A stretch of 64,000 bases of DNA from UBA5336 sp964415675 (GTDB lineage Bacteria > Pseudomonadota > Alphaproteobacteria > Caulobacterales > Hyphomonadaceae): assembly GCA_964415675.1 (NCBI GenBank), contig CAYQBG010000003.1, forward strand, positions 124,001-188,000. Direction: 5' to 3'. The position numbers were made by a program, and so were the translations under genes. The notes below the pieces were generated by a model, which was given only the letters and a program-made list of their open reading frames with translations, made no database searches and had not been told where the DNA came from. Shown here one piece after another: positions 1 to 9,300 of the stretch (positions are counted from its first letter, which is position 1; the number at the start of each line of letters is the position of its first letter).

Positions 1-2569
1 CGATGCGCGTTCCCGGACGCAGGCCATAGAGCGAATACTGGCCAAGCTCGTCTGTCTCTACCCAGGTGCCATCCTCCAGCCAGATGCGGGCGCGCGGCAG
101 ACCAACCTCGCCTTCATCGCGCAGGCCATTCTCGTTGGCATCGACGAATACCGAGCCGATCAGATAGGCGCGGTCCGAAAGGAGGCCATCATCGCGCAAC
201 TGGACGCGCTCCGTGGCGCGGCCGGAGGTTGCCGTGAGACCGCCACCTGTGCGACCATTGGCAATCGCCACGTTGCTCAGGCGGCCCGGACGTGCATCAG
301 GTCCAACCTGCAGATCATAGGTCAGGGTCACTGACTGGCCTGCATCCAGGCGCGGCACGGCAAAGTTCATGATCCGAGGCTCAGGTCCACGTTCGACACG
401 CACAGGCACGTCATCCAGGCGTGCGCTGGCCTCGACATAACGAAGGCCGGGCGCAGGCGCATCGGTGATGGTGAGGTCGAGCAGCGCCATCGGTGCGGTA
501 TTGGTCAGCACCAGCGTGTAGCGTAGCTGGTCGCCGAAACGGACGATTTCGGTGTCAGCCTTTTTGGTTAGCTGCAACTGGCCGAGCGACAGGTCCGGGT
601 CGAGCGGAACGTCGATTTCCGGCTCCAGTGTATTGGCATGCGCCGAGAACAGGCCCGATCCGGTCATGCCATCAAAGCCGTCGCGGCCATAAGAGGCGGA
701 TTCCACCGCGAACCGGCCGGCAAACACGTCCGGAGCAACTGTAGAGGCGAAACTGTAGCCCGAAGGCGCGCGCACATCGATGTAATAGTCGCCATCCCCG
801 AGACGCGGAATCGTATAGAGTCCGTCCGCGGCGGTGACTTGAGCTTCATAGGCCGCGCCGGTATCGGGATCGATGGCGGGGGCGCCCGACGCATCTCGGA
901 GGAACACCTCGGCGCCGGAAACCGGCCGCAGGCTTGCGGAGTCGAAGACCAGGCCACGAGGTTCCACGATCGCCACGTCTCGCAGCATCACGGCCGCACC
1001 CGGGTCGAGGATGGTGGCCTGCAGCGTGTCGCCGGAGACCGACCTCAGGACGCACTGTGTGGCCAGCGCCGGCGAACAGTCCGAGCCATTGCCTTCATCG
1101 TTACGCGACAGGCGGAAAGCGATCTCGGAACGGAAGCGACCGGAATTGCGTGCCGTTTCCAGCAGGCGGACATTCAGAATATCGCCCGTGTCCAGGGACT
1201 GTACACGCACACGGATGAATTTTCCGCCATAGGTGTCTTCCTGCACGGCAGCGCTGCGATTTAGAGAGGTCGAGAAGACTTCCAGATACACCCCATCGCG
1301 CGCGGCGAGATATTCGAATGTGTCATCCAGGCGGTAGACATAGGCATCCACGAAGCTCGCATCCTCGGAATGGACGGGACCGGCAGCGCCGCCACCGCCG
1401 ACGGCCGTGCCGGAGCGGATAAGTGCCCCGGTGGAAGCGCCGATGGCGGCACGCGCCTCGGCGCTCGGCTCCAGAAAGCGGATCTCAGCGCTTGTGTTCT
1501 CCGGATCAAGAGAATTGCAGGTCTCATTGGAAGAGATATCGACCTGGCCGTCGTCGTCGAAATCAAGGCTCACACGGTTGGTGATGGTCGTGCCCTGCGT
1601 GACGGCATTGACCACCTCGACGGCAAAGCTGAACCGTCCTGACTGGTTTTGGACAAGCGTTTCCACCGGCAGAAAAAGACCCACCGAGTAAATGTCATCG
1701 CCGTCGTGATAGGTCGAATAGCTTGTCAGTTCGGTCTCTTCCGCGCCGATAGCTCGCACGACAACGCGCGCGCGCGCAGGTGAGGGCCGAATCTCATCGT
1801 CCGCGATCAGGCGTGTATTCGCAGGGATCGGATCCTCGATGAAAAAGCCTCGCTGCGCTGTGCCATCGATGACATAAGTACGTGCATATGTGCGCAGCTC
1901 TTCCAGATTGATCATTTCGAGCGTGTAATCTATGCGGCTGCCAGAATAGATCGGCACCGAGCACACCGGCAATGCGGTCTTGGAGAGCCGCAGAGGCGTG
2001 GTGGTCACGGCTGTCACAGTGTCAGTGCGCTGACGCACCAGAGTGTCGCGTGCCTGCGAGACTGCTATGACCGTGTGGCCATGCTGAACGCCAGGGGCAG
2101 CCGTTGCGGGCATACCGCCAGCCACGACGAGCGCGATTGACTCTCCCGGGGCGAGGGAGGGGGTTGTCGTCAGAACGGGTTCGTCGAGATCTGCAAGACC
2201 GTTTTCGTTAAGATCGTGGATAATCGAGGCAGCTTCGAGCGCCGACGCGTCGGATAGGGGCTCCAGTGCCAGTCCGTAGCGATCGGAAATGTTACCTGTA
2301 TTGGTCAGGAGGTGCGGAAAGGAAATGCGCTCGCCGGGAGCGGCTTCAAGGGCATTGTCATTGTCAAGCTGGAAGCCCGGTGCTGGCCGCACCCGCAAAG
2401 TGGCCCAGCTGGACACAACCTCGTATGCGCGATCCTCACCGGCAACAAAGTAGGTGGCGCTGGCCTGGTTGCGGATGATTTCACCCGCCTGAGTTGTCGC
2501 GAAGGCTGCAGTCTCAAGACATACGAAGCCGGTCAGCGCCGCAAGGGCGCCCGTAAGCCACTTCCACAT
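1..2569 (-). CDS. Secreted DUF11/SdrD-B-like repeat protein, 3' end outside window
   Basis: The minus-strand frame is open from the ATG at 2567-2569 to the left edge, giving about 856 residues with no stop. It starts with a signal peptide (MWKWLTGALAALTGFVCL, then an Ala-rich cleavage region). The mature start (GEIIRNQASATY) resembles the start of the 1009-residue neighbour. After that come beta-rich DUF11-like units (TNTGNISDRYG; QLQLTKKADTEIVRFGDQL followed by RYTLVLTNT), a carboxypeptidase-regulatory or SdrD-B-like unit (GAEVFLRDASG...DGLYTIPRLGDGDYYIDVRA), and near the edge a second one (GSVFVDANENGLRDEGEVGLPRA). Such modules occur in large surface or secreted proteins. It is the last gene seen in a block of four paralogues. 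Its C-terminus, and so any anchoring domain, lies outside the window. Confidence 0.8.
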   Translation of the reverse strand, partial: MWKWLTGALAALTGFVCLETAAFATTQAGEIIRNQASATYFVAGEDRAYEVVSSWATLRVRPAPGFQLDNDNALEAAPGERISFPHLLTNTGNISDRYGLALEPLSDASALEAASIIHDLNENGLADLDEPVLTTTPSLAPGESIALVVAGGMPATAAPGVQHGHTVIAVSQARDTLVRQRTDTVTAVTTTPLRLSKTALPVCSVPIYSGSRIDYTLEMINLEELRTYARTYVIDGTAQRGFFIEDPIPANTRLIADDEIRPSPARARVVVRAIGAEETELTSYSTYHDGDDIYSVGLFLPVETLVQNQSGRFSFAVEVVNAVTQGTTITNRVSLDFDDDGQVDISSNETCNSLDPENTSAEIRFLEPSAEARAAIGASTGALIRSGTAVGGGGAAGPVHSEDASFVDAYVYRLDDTFEYLAARDGVYLEVFSTSLNRSAAVQEDTYGGKFIRVRVQSLDTGDILNVRLLETARNSGRFRSEIAFRLSRNDEGNGSDCSPALATQCVLRSVSGDTLQATILDPGAAVMLRDVAIVEPRGLVFDSASLRPVSGAEVFLRDASGAPAIDPDTGAAYEAQVTAADGLYTIPRLGDGDYYIDVRAPSGYSFASTVAPDVFAGRFAVESASYGRDGFDGMTGSGLFSAHANTLEPEIDVPLDPDLSLGQLQLTKKADTEIVRFGDQLRYTLVLTNTAPMALLDLTITDAPAPGLRYVEASARLDDVPVRVERGPEPRIMNFAVPRLDAGQSVTLTYDLQVGPDARPGRLSNVAIANGRTGGGLTATSGRATERVQLRDDGLLSDRAYLIGSVFVDANENGLRDEGEVGLPRARIWLEDGTWVETDELGQYSLYGLRPGTRI

Positions 2570-2663
2570 TTACTTCCACCATCACTTGCCGTCTCTTTGG
2601 ACAGCTTGACTTTACGACACCAGTTTCCTGGTTTTTCTATTGAGAACTGGTCGCCTGAAAAGG

Positions 2664-2705
2664 AAGGAGAGCGATCAGCCTTATGCAGCCAATATCGCTC
2701 TCCTT
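2664..2705 (-). terminator. Hairpin terminator downstream of the 1009-residue protein gene
   Basis: Twelve complementary bases (AAGGAGAGCGAT at 2664-2675, ATCGCTCTCCTT at 2694-2705) flank an 18-nt loop. On the minus strand the stem is followed by CCTTTTC. It lies between the stop of the upstream gene and the start of the partial gene, so the two are probably separate transcription units. Confidence 0.5.
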
Positions 2706-2735
2706 GGTAAATACCGCGTTTATGCCACTACAGGT

Positions 2736-5700
2736 TTATTCGATTTCTGTAGAGAAGCGCAGCGTGATGCTTTCGCCGGAGCCGATCTGCGTCGCCGTCA
2801 GGACCGGGGTCGCACCACCGCCGAGGGTGAATCCCACATCGCCGGCCGACGCCGCACCTTCATCGTCACCGACCGCATCTGTCAGGGATGAGAAGGTACA
2901 GGCCGCTGTGGCCGTGGTGCCTGCATCGCCGAAGCAGACGCGCAACGTGCCAGCACGATAGGCGGTGAAGGCCGGCACGAAGTCGTTGATATCAACTTCG
3001 GAGACCGTGTCCACACCGGCATTGCGGGCAACCACCTGCCAGACCGCACAGTCTCCGGGCGCAGCCGCAGAGGCCGTCGCAGTGAAGGCGACATCAGGAC
3101 CAAGGTCCGCGGTAGCAACATCCGCGCAGCCCGCGTCAACCGAAGCGGTCTTGGTCAGACGCAGCTGCGAGGTGATCACTTCGGTGCGGTCAACATTGGT
3201 CACCGATGTGCCGCCATTGTTGAAGCTGGCCGTGACCGTGGTCAGGTCGAGCTGACCATTCGGCGCGCTGGTCGGAGCGAAGGTCCGCACGACAAAGTCC
3301 ATGCTCTCACCCGGCAGCAGCGGAAAGGCAAGGCTGGCATCCAGCGTCACCGCCTTGGGGTCGCCATTGGCATCGACGATATACAGCGTATCACCATTGG
3401 CCAGGCTACCGAGCGGGGTGTCAGGCGCACCATCTCCATCTGAATCGACGAGGAGGTTGTTCGACCAGTTCGAGGTGCCGTTGGCCGCAGCCAGAGTGAC
3501 ACTTTCGGACGTGTTACCATCATTCTTGACAGTGTGGGGGTAGTCCACCGAACCGCCGGGCTGCACCTGGCCACCATTGTCCTGCAGAAGAGTGATCTCT
3601 TCCTGGGCGCTCACGTCCACAGCATCAAGCTTGATGTCACTTGCACCGGAATTGACCGAGGTGACGAGGAAGAAGATACCATAGTCGCCGTCGCCATCGC
3701 TGTTACCATCGACGACCATATTGCCGGCATCGTCTATCGCGAAAGTTCGGTCGGCAAGCGCGCGATGCTCCACTGTCGGAACAGTGACCTGCGCAGTGTA
3801 GCTGAAGCTGCCACCCGCCGCGATGCTCGGTGTAGTGGTAATTACACTGCCGCTGGTATCGCGGAACACCACGTTCCAGCCATCCGGCAGGGCGCCTAGG
3901 GTCGAAGTCGCGCTTGTCCAGGAACCGCCGGAGCTGAGCTGGAAGCTGTCCGGAACCTGGCTGTCATTCTCGATGGCCAGGTTGAAGGACACCGTCTCGC
4001 CAAGATTGGCCGGCAGTGTCGTGACAGGAGAGCCATCAAGCGCGTAAGCGTGTGTGTTCACACCGCTATTGCCGTCAGCCGCTGCGTTGGTCAGGTCGAC
4101 CGTCGGAGCAAGGATCTCGAGCAATTCACCTTCTGTGGAGTCGCTGGCGGGTGTCACCGCCGGATCGTCAGCCGAGGTGGCAATGAGATCATAAGTGCTC
4201 GCCGTGGCCGTTGCGCCGGAGGCCGGCAGCTGGGCACGAACAACGACCGTCAGCGATTCGCCAGCCGCCAGCGGGCCGGTATCAACGCCACCGGGACCAT
4301 TGGTGTTGAGCAGCTGGGCCGTGCCGCTCTCATTCCAGATCGTGAAAGAGGTGCCTGCCGGGAAGCCGGCGACATTGTCGACCAGCAGCTCGAGCGTGTC
4401 GGTGCCATTGCCGGTATTTGTGATAATGTGCTCGAAGAAGACGAGTTCGCCGGCCTGCGCTGTATCGACTTCCTGGCTGTCATTAGCCGTTCCGTCATCA
4501 TCGCCGCCATCATTGACGTCTGCCGCCGCGCCCGTGCCGGTATCGGTCGCGGTAACGGCATAGGTTTGCGGGACGAGCGTGGTCACCTGCGTTGAGGGAA
4601 CCGAAGGACCATTGGGATCGCCGTCGCCATCCGTATCGCCGCCGGCATAAGCCACGTTGCGTACCGCTGCGCCGGCACCGAGCACGTCAGGATCATACTG
4701 AACCGTGAAGTTGATTTCGACCGAGGTGCCCGGGGCCAGCTCGGAGTCGAACCCGTACACACCGCTGACAACGCCGGAAACACTGCCATCGGTGTTCAGG
4801 TCGATACCAAGCGTGCTTTCATCGGTGTCAGTGATGTCGCCGTCAGAGTTGAAGTCGAGCAGGGCGACTGTCTCGTCGAGTGCGCCGGAGGCGACATCCT
4901 CGTCATTGGCGTTGATGGCGGTGCCGAAGCCAGATGCCGTCACCGAGCCTCCGACCAGGGTCGTACCCGCCGGGATGCCGTCGAAGATCACCACGTCTTC
5001 GGCGGTCGCGTTGCCGGTGTTAGTCACGGTAACCGCATAGGTGATGCGGCTAGTGGCTTCGTCGTGGACGGCCGACTTGTAAACATTCAGCACAGCGTCG
5101 CTGGTGACCGTGACGCTGTCTTCGTTGGTGCCATCGAGGCCATCAATGCCCTTACCGGTCGTCAGGTCGGTGACGATGCCGTTCGAGGAAGTGACGGACA
5201 GAGTACTGTCGAAGGTCGCACCATCGGCCGCCGTCGGGATGAGACCCGCTACAACCAGGCTGACTTCTTCGCCAGCATCCAGCGAAATGCTGGTTGCGAG
5301 CGGTTCACCAGCGTCCACGACGCCATTTCCATTCGAATCGACATAGACTTCAAGTGTCGAAAAGTCGCCAGAATCGGCGCGCCCGGCAATATTCTGGGCT
5401 ACAGCAACCGTGTACGTGTCGGTGCCGTTACCGGTATTGCTCAGCGTGTGCTGAAAATAGGTCGTCTGGTTGGAAGCGCGCGTTGTCGTCCGGTCGGACT
5501 CGATCGTCGCAAAGTAGACTTGTGTCACCTCAACCGAGGCGAGGTTCGACTGGGAAGTGTAGCGGTTGCCGAGCGCGTCCTGATAGGTCGCGGTGGCCTG
5601 GTTCTGGATGCTCTGCCCTGCTTCAGTCAGAGCGGCTGCCTGTCCGGCAATAGCCGTCATTGCGAAGAGAGAAGCGCCGCTCATCAGAGCAATCTTGCAG

Positions 5701-5765
5701 CTTCTGGCAAGGAAATTCGGTGTCATTGGGTCAGCCCGCGGGTTTGTTGAGGACGCACGGAACAT
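2736..5765 (-). CDS. Secreted DUF11-type repeat protein, 1009 aa
   Basis: This is a large secreted beta-sandwich protein of unknown exact role. The ATG at 5765 is preceded by a GGGGAGG-like ribosome site, but a second ATG at 5726 gives a more usual signal peptide (MTPNFLARSCK, a hydrophobic core, then GQAAA), so either start is possible. The mature part has repeated DUF11-like units (HTLSNTGNGTDTYTVAV; YAVTVTNTGNATAEDVVIFD; HIITNTGNGTDTLELLV) with Asp-rich turns such as DSNGNGVVDAGEPL. Its last 140 or so residues (LTKTASVDAGC...GDCAVWQVVARNAG...PAFTAYRAG) match the C-terminal module of the 2410-residue protein, and the chain ends in the same way (LRFSTEIE). The family is common in bacterial surface proteins; a role in adhesion or matrix is inference. 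Confidence 0.85.
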   Translation of the reverse strand: MFRASSTNPRADPMTPNFLARSCKIALMSGASLFAMTAIAGQAAALTEAGQSIQNQATATYQDALGNRYTSQSNLASVEVTQVYFATIESDRTTTRASNQTTYFQHTLSNTGNGTDTYTVAVAQNIAGRADSGDFSTLEVYVDSNGNGVVDAGEPLATSISLDAGEEVSLVVAGLIPTAADGATFDSTLSVTSSNGIVTDLTTGKGIDGLDGTNEDSVTVTSDAVLNVYKSAVHDEATSRITYAVTVTNTGNATAEDVVIFDGIPAGTTLVGGSVTASGFGTAINANDEDVASGALDETVALLDFNSDGDITDTDESTLGIDLNTDGSVSGVVSGVYGFDSELAPGTSVEINFTVQYDPDVLGAGAAVRNVAYAGGDTDGDGDPNGPSVPSTQVTTLVPQTYAVTATDTGTGAAADVNDGGDDDGTANDSQEVDTAQAGELVFFEHIITNTGNGTDTLELLVDNVAGFPAGTSFTIWNESGTAQLLNTNGPGGVDTGPLAAGESLTVVVRAQLPASGATATASTYDLIATSADDPAVTPASDSTEGELLEILAPTVDLTNAAADGNSGVNTHAYALDGSPVTTLPANLGETVSFNLAIENDSQVPDSFQLSSGGSWTSATSTLGALPDGWNVVFRDTSGSVITTTPSIAAGGSFSYTAQVTVPTVEHRALADRTFAIDDAGNMVVDGNSDGDGDYGIFFLVTSVNSGASDIKLDAVDVSAQEEITLLQDNGGQVQPGGSVDYPHTVKNDGNTSESVTLAAANGTSNWSNNLLVDSDGDGAPDTPLGSLANGDTLYIVDANGDPKAVTLDASLAFPLLPGESMDFVVRTFAPTSAPNGQLDLTTVTASFNNGGTSVTNVDRTEVITSQLRLTKTASVDAGCADVATADLGPDVAFTATASAAAPGDCAVWQVVARNAGVDTVSEVDINDFVPAFTAYRAGTLRVCFGDAGTTATAACTFSSLTDAVGDDEGAASAGDVGFTLGGGATPVLTATQIGSGESITLRFSTEIE

Positions 5766-5830
5766 GCCCCCTCCCCGCTAAATAGAACGTTAATTGCCCC
5801 GCTACTTTGAGTGGATACCTGACCGGACAG

Positions 5831-5862
5831 AGAAACAAGGGGCGCGGATTTCGCCGCGCCCC
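5831..5862 (-). terminator. Rho-independent terminator after the two-gene DUF11 operon
   Basis: A 9-bp GC stem (GGGGCGCGG at 5839-5847, CCGCGCCCC at 5854-5862) with a 6-nt loop is followed on the minus strand by TTGTTTCTC. It lies just past the stop of the 155-residue gene and ends the transcript that starts with the 2410-residue gene. Confidence 0.7.
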
Positions 5863-5889
5863 TCTTCAGAAAAGACTATTCCCAGAGGT

Positions 5890-6357
5890 CTATTCAACAA
5901 TTGCGCTGTAGCTGAACGTCCAAGTCTCGCCCGGAGCGATTGCACTATCGGGGCTCCAGCGCACAACGTCATACTCGCTGACCGGGACCTCGACTTCACC
6001 CTCCTCGGTTGCAACAAGAATAGGTGGCTTGCTCCAACTTGCACCGTCATCGGCGCTGACCTGGAAGGGCGCAGCAATTCCGGTCGCATTGCTGCCGGCG
6101 ACGAACACCATTGAGGACGGGATCGGCGCACTCACGACCAGGCCGGACAATTCGCTGTCGCCGAGATTCTCATAGACCAGCTCATATTCAACCTTATCGC
6201 CTGGCTCGACATCCTCGGCAGAACGACGAACCATTTCGCCATCGGCATCGGGTTCCAGCACATAGGCGTTCAGCTGGCTGGCGAGCGGACCCTCCTGCGC
6301 CAGGCTGGCGGCGGACAGCCCCAATGCGGCAAGGCCAAGGGCCAGATATTTCCACAC
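5890..6357 (-). CDS. Small secreted single-domain DUF11-like protein, 155 aa
   Basis: It has a signal peptide (MWKYLALGLAALGLSAASLAQ) and one domain of about 130 residues with the DUF11 pattern: VEPGDKVEYELVYENLGD, then LSGLVVSAPIPSSMVFVAGS, ending in APGETWTFSYSAIVE. It looks like a free-standing copy of the C-terminal module of its large neighbours, since all three end in a Gly-Glu turn, an alternating beta strand and a final Glu. It starts 11 nt after the stop of the 2410-residue gene and is followed by a terminator, so the two are almost certainly co-transcribed. A partner or cap for the giant protein is a guess. Confidence 0.8.
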   Translation of the reverse strand: MWKYLALGLAALGLSAASLAQEGPLASQLNAYVLEPDADGEMVRRSAEDVEPGDKVEYELVYENLGDSELSGLVVSAPIPSSMVFVAGSNATGIAAPFQVSADDGASWSKPPILVATEEGEVEVPVSEYDVVRWSPDSAIAPGETWTFSYSAIVE

Positions 6358-6368
6358 GATGTGATCTC

Positions 6369-9300
6369 CTATTCGATCCTGACTGAAAACTCTACTGTCG
6401 CTGTCTCACCTGCCAACAGGCAGAAGGCCTCGCTTGATCCATCATTGTCGATGTCCTGCGGATTGCCGAGGCTGCAGGTGAACTCATCGTCATCAATGGC
6501 GCAGGATCCTGTGCCGGGTGCCGGTTGCTGAATGATTAACGGACCAGCCTGAATTGCAGTAAAGGCTGGCGCTGCATCACTCGCCTCAACGTCGCAGACC
6601 GGCTCTGTCCCTGAATTGATAACCGTCAGCTGCCAGATGACGCAATCGCCGGGCTCGGCGCGCACCCGGGCATCATCGAATGGCCCGTCAGCACCGCCCG
6701 CGCAGCCGGCATCAAGCGCCCCAAGCTTGGTAATCTCCAGCGTATTGGAGGACACCGTGGTCACATCCACCGCCTCTGCGCTGGCATCGCCATCACTGGA
6801 CACCGCACGCAGTAACAGCGTGTCCATCTGTCCCGAAGCCGTCTCGCACGGCGCGGTGACACGCGCGCGCACGCGCGACTGTTCGCCCGGTGCAAGATCG
6901 AAGGCCGGAGCGCCCGCGTCATTATCGACAAGCGCCTCAAGCGCCCAGTTTCCATTCATCAAGGTTGCCACCTGGCTACCAACCGTGAGCGCGCTCAGGG
7001 ATACGAAACCGGAGGCCTCGCCTGCGCCGTTGACTTCTGTCGGCAGGAACATCTCGCTCGAAAGAAGCGACTGCGAGGCCACCGACACGGTGACGATCTC
7101 GCCCGTGCCGCCCGTATTCAGCAAGACATGGGTGTAGTCTTGCACGCCACAGGCGCGCAGCTGACCCGTCTGGTCCGGCGTCAGGGAGAGGCCCGGCACG
7201 CCAGCAATCGTCACAGCATAGTCCTCGACCTCGCCATCCGGCGCGGGCCCGAAGCTGGCAAGCCCGGCCTGGCTCGACCAGCGGAAGCGTGCAAAGCTCG
7301 CCCCCGACGCATTTACGCGCGGCGGCGTGACGCTGAGGCTGATCGTGCCATTGGTCGAGGACGTGAACCGGACATTGCTGGCCACCTGCTCGCCGGCGTC
7401 GGAGAAGTCGCCATCGCCATTCCAGTCGATCCAGGCATTGAGATAGCCTTGCCCTGCACTAGCCTGCTGGACATCCAAATCGATCGTGGCCGTCGCGCCC
7501 GGCACAAAAACGGGCAGCGTCACGCCATCATCCACGTCGCCGTCCGCTGCGGCGCTGTCATAATCGGCCAGTTCGTCGGTCACGCTTGCGCCCAGTCGAA
7601 GGCCACCCTTGATAACATGTTCAGCGCCGCCATAGCTCGTACCCGTGATCGGAGCATCGGAATAATCCATGAGCCCCGGCTGGATCGTCACCGCATAATC
7701 TTCCACCTCTCCATCCGGGGCGGCGGATGTGCTGTCGAGGCCCTGGGTGGTGGACCAGCGGAAGCGGGCAAAGGTCTGGTTCGTCGTCGCGGTGAGCGGC
7801 ACGGAGACCGGCACGCTGATCGTGCTCGTCCCTGCGCTCGCGCTTTGCAGATCACTCGCCACCTGCTCGCCCGCATCGGCGAAATCCCCATCGCCATTCC
7901 AGTCGATCCAGCCCTGCAGATAGCCGTCATTCGCCGAAGCCTGCGTGACATCCACACTGATCGTCGCGCTCTGGCCCTGTGTCACCGTCGGGAAGGTGAC
8001 GCCGTCATCGGCGTCGCCTGCGGCATTGGGGTCGTCATAATCGGCGGCTTCGGCAGTCACTGCCGCGCCAAGCTGAATGCCGGAAACGATTGTGTGCATT
8101 GCGCCGCCATAGCTCGTGCCAGCCAGCGGGGCGTCGGAAAAGTCCGGATTCGTCGCGTCCCTGTAGTCAAAATCCGAGATCAGCGGCGTTGCGCCGGCAC
8201 CATTTGCGGCCGTATCGCCATCCAGGTCGGCCAAAGTGAAGACCGTTCCGTCATGTGCGGTACCGTTGACATCGCTGTAGTCATCGCCGGACTCCAGCGC
8301 ACTGACCAGACCGTTCTGACCGACGCTGGAGTCAATTCGGCCATCCTCATTGGCATCGGGTTGACCGAAACCGCTTTCAACAAGATCCGATATCCCGTCG
8401 GCATCCGAGTCGAGGTCGAGATAGTCGGGAATAGCATCCCCGTCGGGCTCGCCACTGTCGGTGTTCACAGGCGACAGCCCGCCCGGATAAGCTGAATCCG
8501 CGCCGTTAAGTCCCACGCTTCCCGAGGGCAGCGTGTAACCTGCAGTGCTCTGGGCCTCTATATTGTCGGGTATTCCGTCATTGTCGCTGTCCAGGTCGAA
8601 CATGTCGCCGATCCCGTCACCATCACTGTCCGGGACGATTGAAAAGGCAAGCGTATAATTGGAATTCAGATTGATCGAATTCGTCGTATTTACCCGAAAA
8701 GCGGTTGCAGGAACCGAGGATTGAAAGACAAATCCGTTCGAGTTTGATCCGGTTTCCGAACCGTCTGCGTATACGCGGTGAAACACACCATCTGAACTGT
8801 AATAATAGCCCGCATCTATAGAGCTCGATAGCGTGTAGGGCGCGCCGTCGAGCGACTCCATGCCATCAAACTCGCCCGCATCGGTGAGGCTGGATCCGTG
8901 GCGAACCTGCAGGAATACGCCAAGGCTTCCCGACACAGTGAAGTCCGTAGACTCAGCGCTGGAAACCGTCAGCGCGCCGGAGCCAGCGTTCGTATTGGCA
9001 TTGGTCCAGCTCAGAATGACGCTGCCGGCAGGCACGCCCAGCAGGCTGCTGATATCCTGAGATCCGTCATTGCCGATGATCCCGGAGCCCAATCCGATAT
9101 CGCTTGCCCTAACGGTCACAAAATCGAGCGGGGCTTCGACACTGTCGAAGATGCCATCATTGTCATCATCGACATCACAGCTGTCGCGAACGCCGTCACC
9201 ATCGGTATCCGGCCCTGCTGAACACGGGTCAAAAACGCTGAGGGGCAGTAGCGTCACCGCATAGTCCTCGACCTCGCCATCGGGGGCGGCGGTTGTGCTG

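Noticed and set aside
7128..8495. 455-residue plus-strand frame
   Set aside because: It is antisense to the GEVED part of the giant gene and simply mirrors its Asp-rich repeats.
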